21,921 bases of DNA from NCBI GenBank assembly GCA_964195005.1, contig CAXMOO010000038.1, forward strand, positions 1 through 21,921, given 5' to 3'. Shown here piece by piece: positions 1-6,479 of this stretch (position 1 is its first letter; every line of letters begins with the position of its first letter). The stretch is from JAUXLW01 sp964195005. GTDB taxonomy: Bacteria; Actinomycetota; Acidimicrobiia; Spongiisociales; SHLN01. The position numbers were made by a program, and so were the translations under genes. The notes below the pieces were generated by a model. The model was not told the origin of the DNA. It saw only the letters and a program-made list of their open reading frames with translations, and made no database searches.

Positions 1-1
1 C

Positions 2-430
2 CTCGCCTCCTACATCTGCCAGACGCCAATCGCTCTCCTGAGTCTGGTGGACCGTGATCGTCAATGGTTCAAGAGCTCTGTCGGGTACGACGTCCCCGAA
101 ACACACCGCGACCTGGCCTTCTGCGCACACGCGGTGTGGGATCCGTCGGAGATGCTGGTTGTCGAGGACGCCGCCAGCGATCCGCGTTTCTCCAGCAACC
201 CGCTCGTTCGCAACGATCCGCAAATCCGCTTCTACGCCGGAGCGCCACTCTTGACATCTTCGGGCAACGCGCTCGGCACATTGTGCGTCATCGATCGGGT
301 GCCCCGGGAACTGACCCAGGGCCAGCTGGACTCGCTGGAAGCTCTGTCAAGGTTGGTCATGGCCCAGATGGAGATGCGCAAGATTCTGCTGCGCCTGGAG
401 CCCGACCAGGCTGAAGAAGAGGCCGCCTAG
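2..430 (+). CDS. GAF-domain protein, 5' end outside the window
   Basis: The reading frame is open from base 2 and ends at TAG 428-430, so this is the C-terminal part of a longer protein. A GTG at 47 is in frame, but the residues before it (LASYICQTPIALLSLV) already read as GAF-domain sequence, so it is not the true start. What is visible is a single GAF fold: a beta strand ending SLVDRDRQWFKSSVG, the middle signature FCAHAV, then EDAASDPRF, FYAGAPL and GTLCVIDR. This is the GAF subclass found in bacterial sensor kinases, diguanylate cyclases and stand-alone redox or ligand sensors. It ends in an acidic helix (about the last 40 residues) with no output domain after the GAF, so any effector domain would be upstream. 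The ligand cannot be told from the sequence. The next gene starts 40 bases downstream on the same strand and could be co-transcribed. Confidence 0.85.
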   Translation, partial: LASYICQTPIALLSLVDRDRQWFKSSVGYDVPETHRDLAFCAHAVWDPSEMLVVEDAASDPRFSSNPLVRNDPQIRFYAGAPLLTSSGNALGTLCVIDRVPRELTQGQLDSLEALSRLVMAQMEMRKILLRLEPDQAEEEAA

Positions 431-470
431 ACCTTACGGGGTTCTCCGGGCGGGCTGTATCGTTCGGCGG

Positions 471-1859
471 GTGCCGAGGCTTAATCCTGAGATTCTCGCA
501 GAGCTGATTTCCGTCCTCGGGCAGGACCATGTGGCCCAGGGGGCTTCAGTGCTCGAGCTTCACTCCCATGATGAGTCCACCCATCCACCCGTCCTCCCCG
601 ACGTGGTTGTCTTCCCTGAATCAACAGCGGATGTCAGCGCTGTGGCCGAGCTCGCCAACCGACACGGGATAGCCCTCACGGCGTTCGGCGCCGGCACAAG
701 CCTCGAAGGGCACACCGTCCCGGTGCATGGGGGCATCGTCATCGACTTTGCCCGCATGAACCGGGTGCTGCAGGTCCACGCCACCGACTTCCAGGTCACG
801 GTTCAACCGGGGGTCTTGCGGCTCGACCTGGAAAAGCAACTGAGTGGCTTCGGCCTCTTCTTTCCACCAGATCCCGGCGCCAACGCCAGCATCGGTGGGA
901 TGATCGCCAACAATGCTGCCGGAATCCGCACCGTCAAGTACGGCGCCACCCGTGACCACGTTCTGGCCCTGGAGGTAGTTCTGGCGGACGGCAGGGTCAT
1001 CAACACAGGGTCGCGGTCGGTCAAACAATCGGCTGGATACGACCTGACGCATCTCATCGTCGGATCGGAGGGCACACTGGGGCTGGTGACCGAGGCCACT
1101 TTGTTGGTCTATCCGGTGCCGGAGCACTTCAGCACTGCGATCGTCTCTTTCCCCGATGTGCCGCACGCCGCCGAGGCCGTTTACGGGATCATGGGCCATG
1201 GCCTCGACCCCGCTGCCGTCGAACTGGTTCATCAGGATCACATCGCCTGGATGAACGAGGATGAAGGAGCCGACCTCCCCGTCGCTCCGTCGTTGATGAT
1301 CGAGTTCACAGGGCCCAATGAGAAAGCTGTCGGGGAGGCAATGATGAGCGCCCTCGAAATCTGTGACCAGGCCGGTTCTACCGGGTCGGACCGCGGCCTC
1401 GGACGGGAGGCCCGGAACGCAATGTGGCGTATGCGACACAGCATCCGCGAGCGGGTCCATCGGCGCTTTCCCGGCCACAGGATCATAAGCGTGGACGTAG
1501 CGGTGCCCATCTCCCGCTTTCCCGACCTGATCGCCTTCAGCCAGGACCGGGCAGCAGCCCGGGGATTGGATTACCGGGTAATCGGGCACGCCGGAGACGG
1601 CAACATGCACATGAACCTCAACTTCGCGCCGGACGACGCTGTGGCCAGAAGGAACGCCGAAACACTGAACGGTGAACTGATCGACAAGGCGTTGGAGATG
1701 GGCGGAACCTCAACCGGGGAGCATGGGATCGGGATCGGCAAGCGGGCCTACCTCGTCGCCGAACATGGCGCCGAGGCAGTAGCAGTGATGCGTGACATCA
1801 AAAAGACGCTCGACCCCAACAACATCCTCAACCCCGGCAAGGTCCTGCCCGACGAGTGA
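471..1859 (+). CDS. FAD-linked oxidase, D-lactate dehydrogenase (cytochrome)/glycolate oxidase GlcD type
   Basis: A complete 462-residue flavoprotein starting at GTG 471. Residues 40-215 form an FAD-binding type 4 (PCMH/VAO) domain with the pyrophosphate loop GAGTSLEGH (73-81), PPDPGANASIGG (132-143) and GSEGTLG (198-204). Residues 225-460 form the FAD-oxidase C-terminal domain with the active-site motifs HAGDGNMH (373-380) and STGEHGIG (414-421) and the closing LDPNNILNPGK (447-457). The family oxidises D-2-hydroxy acids such as D-lactate or glycolate to 2-oxo acids and passes electrons to a cytochrome or quinone acceptor. The length matches single-subunit LDHD-like enzymes. There is no neighbouring GlcE or GlcF gene, which favours a stand-alone D-lactate or D-2-hydroxyacid dehydrogenase, but the exact substrate is not decided. 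No clear Shine-Dalgarno precedes the GTG. It converges on hmgA, 68 bases away. Confidence 0.9.
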   Translation: MPRLNPEILAELISVLGQDHVAQGASVLELHSHDESTHPPVLPDVVVFPESTADVSAVAELANRHGIALTAFGAGTSLEGHTVPVHGGIVIDFARMNRVLQVHATDFQVTVQPGVLRLDLEKQLSGFGLFFPPDPGANASIGGMIANNAAGIRTVKYGATRDHVLALEVVLADGRVINTGSRSVKQSAGYDLTHLIVGSEGTLGLVTEATLLVYPVPEHFSTAIVSFPDVPHAAEAVYGIMGHGLDPAAVELVHQDHIAWMNEDEGADLPVAPSLMIEFTGPNEKAVGEAMMSALEICDQAGSTGSDRGLGREARNAMWRMRHSIRERVHRRFPGHRIISVDVAVPISRFPDLIAFSQDRAAARGLDYRVIGHAGDGNMHMNLNFAPDDAVARRNAETLNGELIDKALEMGGTSTGEHGIGIGKRAYLVAEHGAEAVAVMRDIKKTLDPNNILNPGKVLPDE

Positions 1860-1864
1860 GCCAT

Positions 1865-1923
1865 CCCCTCCCTATGTCCTCCTGGGGAAGGACCGCCTGA
1901 ACGAAGCGAAGGCGAGGAGGGGG
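1865..1923. terminator. Possible bidirectional terminator between convergent genes
   Basis: The 68-base gap between two convergent stop codons holds an outer pair CCCCTCC (1865-1871) with GGAGGGG (1916-1922) and an inner pair CGCCT (1894-1898) with AGGCG (1910-1914). There is no T-run, so any terminator would be of the GC-rich, tail-less kind. The outer arms are far apart, which weakens the case. Confidence 0.3.
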
Positions 1924-1927
1924 AGTA

Positions 1928-3226
1928 CTAAAGCCCCTCGAAGTGGCGCTCCAGGGCATGCCACACGCTCGGATAGTCGTCCTGCAACGCCGGGATTTCG
2001 GAGGCGTAGGCGGTGGGAATGAGCGGGTAACGGGTTTCGAACATGAACGCCAGCGTCCCTTCGAGCTTCTCGGGCGCCGGGTCGGATGTGGTGGCTTTCA
2101 ACCAGGCGTCATGGTCGGGACCGTGCGGAAAATACATGTTGTGAAGGCTCATTCCCCCCGGCTCGAAGCCTTCTTCTTTGGCGTCGTAGACCCCGTATAT
2201 CAAGCCCATGAACTCGCTCATGATGTTCATGTGGTACCAGGGAGGTCGGAACGTGTGCTCCCCCACCAGCCACCGATCAGGGAAAATCACAAAATCCATG
2301 TTGGCGACGCCCTCCCGGTCCGAGGCACTCGTCAGCACGGTGAATATGGACGGGTCGGGATGATCAAAGCTGATCGACCCGATGGTGGCGAACTTCTGTA
2401 GGTCGTATTTGTAAGGCACGTGGTTCCCGTGCCAACCCACGACGTCGAGCGGGGAGAAATCCAGTTCCACCATGAACAGGCGGCCATCGAACTTGACGTA
2501 CAACTCGCCCGCCTCCTCTTTGTCCTCGAATGCTGCTACCGGATAGAGAAAGTCCCGGGGGTTGGCCAGCCCGTTGGCCCCTATCGGGCCCCGCTCGGGC
2601 AGCTCCAGGTAGTCGCCGTAGTTCTCACAGATGTAGCCGCGGGAAGGTCCGTCAAGCAGCTCGACTCGAAACTTCATACCCCGGGGGATCACACAGATTT
2701 CACCCGGTGCGACGACTAACACTCCGCACTCGGTGGCGAACCGTAAGCGTCCCGTTTGGGGGACGACGAGTAGCTCACCGTCGGCGTCGTAGAAATAAGT
2801 GTTAGTCATTGACTGCGAGGCCATGTAGATGTGCGCCGCCATGCCCACCTGGGTGTGAGCATCACCGTTGGTACAGATCGTGCGGATTCCGGTCAGAAAG
2901 TTGGTCGCTTCCTCCGGAAAGGGCGGCGGGTTCCAGCGCAACTGGCCGATAGGGGGCGCAGCCTCGCGGGCCGGAGACGTGCGGATGAAGTGGCGATCTA
3001 CCTCCTCGAAACGCCAGGCATGCCGAACCGAGGGGCGAATCCGATAGTGCCAATTACGGCGGTTGCGGTGGGTGGGCGTCGTGAAGGCCGTGCCGCTGAG
3101 CTGCTCGGTATATAGGCCCAGCGGCGGCTTCTGCGGGTTGTTCTGCCCCTTCGGGAGTGCCCCCGTCAGAGCCTCGGATGCGAACTCGTTCCCGAAGCCA
3201 GACTGATAGTTGGGTTCGTTCGCCAT
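1928..3226 (-). CDS. hmgA: Homogentisate 1,2-dioxygenase
   Basis: A 432-residue non-haem Fe(II) dioxygenase of the cupin fold. It opens the ring of homogentisate to maleylacetoacetate in tyrosine and phenylalanine breakdown. It begins with the family N-terminus (YQSGFGNEFASEALTGALP). By comparison with the human enzyme, the iron ligands are H332 and E338 in YHMNIMSEFMG and H368 in FPHGPD; H362 (LHNMY) and the catalytic H289 (SFDHPDPSIF) are also kept. The frame is open upstream for 78 more codons, but the start is placed at ATG 3226 because the protein then has the normal family length and AGGAG lies about 10 bases upstream; the upstream part is low-complexity and unlike HGD. No fumarylacetoacetase, maleylacetoacetate isomerase or HPPD gene is next to it, so the rest of the pathway must be elsewhere. 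Confidence 0.96.
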   Translation of the reverse strand: MANEPNYQSGFGNEFASEALTGALPKGQNNPQKPPLGLYTEQLSGTAFTTPTHRNRRNWHYRIRPSVRHAWRFEEVDRHFIRTSPAREAAPPIGQLRWNPPPFPEEATNFLTGIRTICTNGDAHTQVGMAAHIYMASQSMTNTYFYDADGELLVVPQTGRLRFATECGVLVVAPGEICVIPRGMKFRVELLDGPSRGYICENYGDYLELPERGPIGANGLANPRDFLYPVAAFEDKEEAGELYVKFDGRLFMVELDFSPLDVVGWHGNHVPYKYDLQKFATIGSISFDHPDPSIFTVLTSASDREGVANMDFVIFPDRWLVGEHTFRPPWYHMNIMSEFMGLIYGVYDAKEEGFEPGGMSLHNMYFPHGPDHDAWLKATTSDPAPEKLEGTLAFMFETRYPLIPTAYASEIPALQDDYPSVWHALERHFEGL

Positions 3227-3646
3227 CTCTCGCCTGCTCCTATTTTCCGCCGGCCAATTCCGAGAACTCACACCGACACTAATCGGCGACGCTCCGGGTC
3301 CAGGAGCGGAACATTGCCAAACTTGTGAATTCGTGAAACACTTGCTGCGTGAACGCCAGGGTGATGGGACACGATGCCGACTAGGCCGTACGGAAGAATG
3401 CCGCGCAACGTCGTGAGCGGAGCCAGCGCCGCTCCGTACCAGACCACGCCCAGGCGACAAAGACCCCCCAGGGTCGATTGGGCAATCCTCGACCGGGCAC
3501 GGAATTGGCGCCGCGCCGCCGAAAGCCGCCAGCCGCGGGTCATCTCAGGATCGGTCACCATCCACCCACCGCAGGGTGGCGGGTAAGGCGCCGCTGCCCA
3601 TCGCCGGTCCTGAGCTACGCTGACGGACCTTGACCATGTGTGACCG
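3227..3646. other. 420-base divergent intergenic region, no gene supported
   Basis: This region separates the hmgA start (-) from the amidase start (+), so it should hold promoters for both. Several frames are open, but their products are Arg/Pro-rich and resemble no family. Small hairpins are present: CGGAGC (3418-3423) with GCTCCG (3431-3436), and CCACCC (3562-3567) with GGGTGG (3574-3579). TACGCT at 3616-3621 is a possible -10 for the amidase, without a matching -35. The direct repeat GTGAA-TTC-GTGAA near 3325-3337 is the only operator-like feature on the hmgA side. I see no riboswitch or RNA gene that I can name. Confidence 0.5.
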
Positions 3647-4603
3647 ATGAGCCCTCCCGACCTCCCCCGACGGCGGTTTCTTGCCATGCTCGCTGGTCTG
3701 GCCGGTGCCGGCGCAACGGCCGGCTGGGCCTGGGCGGCCAACCGGGGGTCGGGGCCGAGCGTCGAAGCGGATCCTGCCGCGTCGGCCGGGACCTCCAGCA
3801 CGCGTGCTCAGGCCATTTCCGGGCCCGCGCCCTCCTCGACAACCACGGCGATCACTGCACCAGCAACCTCTAGCACCGAACCACCCTCTACCACCACCGC
3901 CACGACGGAGCCTCCACCCCCACCTACCACCCCACCCGCCCCGGGCACGACCAGCTCGACGACGTCGACTACCACCGTTCCACCGACTACCACCATCGTC
4001 CTGACCGCGAGCGGGGATCTTCAGGCAATCTGCAAGACAGCCTGGGGCGGCCGTGAAGCCGCCGGGGGGTTCACCACCCACACGGTCGAGCGGATGACCG
4101 TCCACCACACAGCGGCGCTCCTGGACACCAACCGCAATGCGCCGGCCCGGGTCCGTCAACATCAACGTTTCCACATCGACGATCGGGGCTGGCCCGACCT
4201 TGCGTACCACTTCATCGTCGACGCCCGTGGCCACGTCTACGAAGGTCGGCCGGTGACCGCCGCGGGAGACACCGGGACGAACTACGATCCCACAGGGCAC
4301 TTCCTGGTTTGCGCGGAAGGGGACTTCAACCGGCAGGGCATCCCCGCCGCGCAGGTGGCCACGGTCGTCGACCTACTTGCCTGGGGATCCATCCATTTCG
4401 GTGTAGACGCCTCCACTATCCGCGGCCATCGCGATTGGGCCGCCACGAGCTGCCCCGGTGATGATTTCTACCCACTCATCAGCGACGGGAGGCTCGAACA
4501 AGCGGTACGGGATCGCGTCGCCGCCGGCGCTCCCAGCGTCTCCGTGCTGTGTGGTGACCCGGCGTCGCAAATGGTGGCGGACATTGAGGCCGGCATCATC
4601 TGA
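3647..4603 (+). CDS. Tat-exported N-acetylmuramoyl-L-alanine amidase (PGRP/amidase_2 fold)
   Basis: A 318-residue secreted zinc amidase. It starts with a twin-arginine signal (RRRFLAML at 8-15, then a hydrophobic stretch to WAWA near 30). Residues 45-118 are a Thr/Ser/Pro-rich low-complexity linker, probably spanning the wall. The catalytic domain, about 125-295, has the PGRP entry motif WGGR (133-136), VHHTA with zinc ligand H153, YHFIVD (187-192), GHRDW with H261, and SCPGDDFY with C269. This is the H/H/C zinc set of T7-lysozyme-like amidases, which cut the bond between MurNAc and L-Ala in peptidoglycan. Export in folded form by Tat fits a metalloenzyme. Its stop codon is 3 bases from the stop of the facing DUF3105 gene. 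A role in wall turnover or cell separation is inferred from the family. Confidence 0.92.
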   Translation: MSPPDLPRRRFLAMLAGLAGAGATAGWAWAANRGSGPSVEADPAASAGTSSTRAQAISGPAPSSTTTAITAPATSSTEPPSTTTATTEPPPPPTTPPAPGTTSSTTSTTTVPPTTTIVLTASGDLQAICKTAWGGREAAGGFTTHTVERMTVHHTAALLDTNRNAPARVRQHQRFHIDDRGWPDLAYHFIVDARGHVYEGRPVTAAGDTGTNYDPTGHFLVCAEGDFNRQGIPAAQVATVVDLLAWGSIHFGVDASTIRGHRDWAATSCPGDDFYPLISDGRLEQAVRDRVAAGAPSVSVLCGDPASQMVADIEAGII

Positions 4604-4606
4604 TCT

Positions 4607-5251
4607 CTAAATGTCACAGGTGACGTCTTCGGGACCGCGCCGCCGATAGACGTCGATGAACTCGGCAACGTCGGGGCCGACAGCGTCGAATCTCTTCAGG
4701 CGATTCCAGGCAGTGGCTACCAGCGGCTCAGTAATCCGAGGGTTGGGCGCCACTATCACGTTGGATTTCCATGCCTCAATCATCGTGGTCAGCTCCGGCA
4801 GCACATCGCCTTCGAGGTCGGGGCGGTACCAGACCACGACCACACCGTGTTCCAGTGCGTGGACGGCAAACTCGAGTGGCAAGCCACCGGCGAGCACTCC
4901 GCACCGGGGAGCACTTGGAGCATGGGTGCCGCTGGTGGGAGTGGCCGACGCGTAGTTGAAGGTCTCCCCTTGCAACAGGTGGTCGCGTCCGAGACTCACC
5001 GGCTTCTCGACTCCGGCCACCTCGGTGCTGGGCTGGAAGAGCGAGAACACGAAGAATCCTGCCAGAGCCAGCACGGCGACACCGGCTGCGGTCAGGGCAC
5101 TCCGGCGAAGCTTGGCCTTCCTCGCGGCTTGGGCCCGAGCTTCGGCCTCCAACCGCTGGCGCTCTGCCCGCCGGGCCTTCTTGGCGGCGGCTTTCTCCGC
5201 TGCCTCCCCCGAAGCTTTCTTCTTCCTGGCCGGTTGCTTTCGCTTCGCCAT
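4607..5251 (-). CDS. DUF3105 single-pass membrane protein
   Basis: A 214-residue protein. Residues 1-50 are a very basic Lys/Ala/Arg-rich cytoplasmic tail, 51-71 a single membrane helix, and 80-214 an extracytoplasmic DUF3105 domain. The domain is recognised by PTSGTHAPSAPRCGV (105-119) and the core HALEHGVVVVWY (131-142). C117 and C212 (DVTCDI, near the C-terminus) could form a disulfide. The His/Glu-rich HALEHG suggests metal binding, but the family has no settled function and none is assigned here. The start at ATG 5251 is followed directly by the basic tail. It lies downstream of the CGNR gene on the same strand after an 86-base gap holding a GC-rich hairpin, so it may be a separate unit. 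Confidence 0.85.
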   Translation of the reverse strand: MAKRKQPARKKKASGEAAEKAAAKKARRAERQRLEAEARAQAARKAKLRRSALTAAGVAVLALAGFFVFSLFQPSTEVAGVEKPVSLGRDHLLQGETFNYASATPTSGTHAPSAPRCGVLAGGLPLEFAVHALEHGVVVVWYRPDLEGDVLPELTTMIEAWKSNVIVAPNPRITEPLVATAWNRLKRFDAVGPDVAEFIDVYRRRGPEDVTCDI

Positions 5252-5295
5252 GGGTGCAGAGTAACGGCCGCCGATCTTATCCGAGGGATCGCAAT

Positions 5296-5327
5296 CCCCG
5301 CTTCCCCCACCTGCGGGAACGGCGGGG
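5296..5327 (-). terminator. GC-rich hairpin between the CGNR gene and the DUF3105 gene
   Basis: CCCCGC (5296-5301) plus TTCCC (5302-5306) pairs with GGGAA (5315-5319) plus GCGGGG (5322-5327), with an 8-base loop and a 2-base bulge. This gives an 11-bp stem 11 bases after the CGNR stop codon in the direction of transcription. No T-run follows. It could be a tail-less terminator for the CGNR gene or an mRNA processing site ahead of the DUF3105 gene. Confidence 0.4.
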
Positions 5328-5337
5328 TTATCACGAC

Positions 5338-5919
5338 CTAAGCGGTGGGAGTTTGCTCCAACTTCCGCTGGCGCTCGCGAAGCGCCGCCACGTTATCCCG
5401 GGTGGCACATTTGGTAGAACAATGGAGTCGCGACCGATTCTTGGAGCCGTCGATAAACACGTCAACGCAGTTATGCGACGAGCACATACCGAACCGCTTC
5501 AACCCTCCGTCGCACAGCGCCACACCGAGACCCATGGCAGTGGCTGCAGCCAGCCAGGAGGCGGTTCCGCCGCTCAAAGGCTCGAAGTGCAGATGGGGGT
5601 TGGCCGAATGCGTGCTGATCCGCGGCACCGCCGAAGCGTCGCTCAGGATGCCGTTGAGAAGCGCGGCGGCCTCGCCAACCTCGTCGGCCGCAAAAACGGT
5701 CCGGAGTCTCTCGCGTAACTCAACGGCGTCCAGTACATCCTGCCTGGTCGGCCGGCCCGGATGCCAATCCTCTCGCGGCCAGTCCCTTTTGTACTGAGCG
5801 AGGAAGGAACGTAAATCCGCCACGGTCTTGAGGTCGTCGTCCTCCGTGAGCGGATCGCGTGTGTTCACGAGATCGACTGCCATCTGTACCGCTAAATCTG
5901 AGTAAGTGATGAAATTCAT
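5338..5919 (-). CDS. CGNR-type zinc-finger / ABATE-domain putative transcriptional regulator
   Basis: A 193-residue protein of the ABATE plus CGNR zinc-finger family, which are predicted DNA-binding stress regulators common in actinobacteria. The N-terminal ABATE part (about 8-135) has the usual LAVDLVNT-like opening (here MAVDLVNTRDPL). The C-terminal finger has C146, C151, C167 and C171 in CSSHNC...SKNRSRLHCSTKC. The signature CGNR is changed to CATR (171-174), followed by the usual basic helix. The start is ATG 5919. A perfect TATAAT lies 14 bases upstream on the coding strand. It diverges from two small genes across an AT-rich spacer with inverted and direct repeats, an arrangement that suggests self-regulation. 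The regulatory role is inferred from the family, not shown. Confidence 0.82.
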   Translation of the reverse strand: MNFITYSDLAVQMAVDLVNTRDPLTEDDDLKTVADLRSFLAQYKRDWPREDWHPGRPTRQDVLDAVELRERLRTVFAADEVGEAAALLNGILSDASAVPRISTHSANPHLHFEPLSGGTASWLAAATAMGLGVALCDGGLKRFGMCSSHNCVDVFIDGSKNRSRLHCSTKCATRDNVAALRERQRKLEQTPTA

Positions 5920-5923
5920 TTGA

Positions 5924-5941
5924 CCTATTACTTATTATAGG
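5924..5941 (-). promoter_or_regulatory. Promoter -10 inside an inverted repeat, CGNR gene
   Basis: On the - strand, TATAAT (5939 to 5934) is a perfect -10 hexamer 14 bases before the ATG at 5919. It lies inside the inverted repeat CCTAT (5924-5928) N8 ATAGG (5937-5941), so a repressor bound here would block the promoter. No convincing -35 is seen. Confidence 0.45.
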
Positions 5942-5947
5942 CTAGTG

Positions 5948-5989
5948 CGTAATATACAAAGTCAGTATAGACCATTACGACTGATTACG
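5948..5989. repeat. CGTAAT/ATTACG repeat cluster in the divergent spacer
   Basis: CGTAAT at 5948-5953 is the inverse of ATTACG at 5974-5979, which is repeated at 5984-5989 with exactly one helical turn (10 bases) between copies. The cluster sits between the CGNR gene and the small gene at 6004 and looks like operator half-sites. Confidence 0.45.
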
Positions 5990-6003
5990 AAAGGACAAGA
6001 GCA

Positions 6004-6270
6004 ATGGAAGCTCCCAAGATCGATGTTGTAGCCGCCAGGCGGACCGGACGAGATCGACCGCCGACAGCGCCCAGGGCATCTCGCCCCGGTTCGGCCGCAA
6101 CCGCCCGACCGGTTGGCGTGGTGTTGAATGAGCTGTCCCGGGTCAGGGGCCGGTATGAGGATCTGCGGTCGAACGGACAGGTCCGGGTGGAGACAGTGCA
6201 GCTTCGCACCCGCCTCCACGAGTTGCGGGCGGAAGCGGCCACGGCTCGGCTCATGGACTTGCGGTCATGA
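6004..6270 (+). CDS. Small hypothetical protein, 88 residues
   Basis: I do not recognise this protein. It is supported as a gene by AAGGA (5991-5995) 8 bases before ATG 6004, by its position directly downstream of a regulatory-looking spacer, and by a 4-base ATGA overlap with the next small gene. Residues 1-36 are Arg/Pro/Ala-rich and probably disordered. Residues 37-88 are predicted helical, with regularly spaced Leu and Val (LNELSRVRGRYEDLRS, then VQLRTRLHELRAEAATARL), so a short coiled coil is likely. There is no signal peptide or membrane segment and no cysteine. Confidence 0.5.
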   Translation: MEAPKIDVVAARRTGRDRPPTAPRASRPGSAATARPVGVVLNELSRVRGRYEDLRSNGQVRVETVQLRTRLHELRAEAATARLMDLRS

Positions 6271-6479
6271 ATCAGCACCTTTTTGAGATGCTGGCCGGTG
6301 TAATCCAGAGCGAGAGACTGCGTGAAGCTGAGTACCGCAGGCTGGCAGCCCCGAACCGTCATGTCTCACCAACACGTCGCCCGACGAGTCGAGGTGACGG
6401 TTCTCGCCCCCCTCGCCACCAGATGCCCTCGCGGCCTCGGAACCTTCGACCAGGAATCAGCCGGCGGGAATCAGCTTGA
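6267..6479 (+). CDS. Small basic hypothetical protein, 70 residues
   Basis: The start ATG 6267 overlaps the preceding stop as ATGA, a typical translational coupling. The N-terminal 28 residues form a helix (MNQHLFEMLAGVIQSERLR, then EAEYRRLA) of the type seen in many short actinobacterial proteins that begin MN and carry an ERLREAE-like helix. The remainder is a Pro/Arg-rich tail without structure, and its length may vary. The last 23 bases overlap the 3' end of the M16 gene on the other strand. I cannot assign a function. Confidence 0.45.
   Translation: MNQHLFEMLAGVIQSERLREAEYRRLAAPNRHVSPTRRPTSRGDGSRPPRHQMPSRPRNLRPGISRRESA

Noticed and set aside
621..1610. Long open frame of 329 codons on - strand
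   Set aside because: Antisense shadow of the well-supported FAD oxidase; the product has no family features.
3227..3460. Extended N-terminus for hmgA
   Set aside because: The 78 extra codons are unlike homogentisate dioxygenase, and ATG 3226 has a Shine-Dalgarno and gives normal length.
3374..3586. 70-codon open frame on + strand in the hmgA-amidase spacer
   Set aside because: Arg/Pro-rich product without features and no ribosome-binding site.
3500..3646. c-di-AMP (ydaO) riboswitch before the amidase gene
   Set aside because: This class often precedes actinobacterial wall hydrolases, but its conserved blocks are not present here.
3545..4300. Open frame of 251 codons on - strand
   Set aside because: Gly/Arg-rich translation of the antisense of the amidase linker; low complexity.
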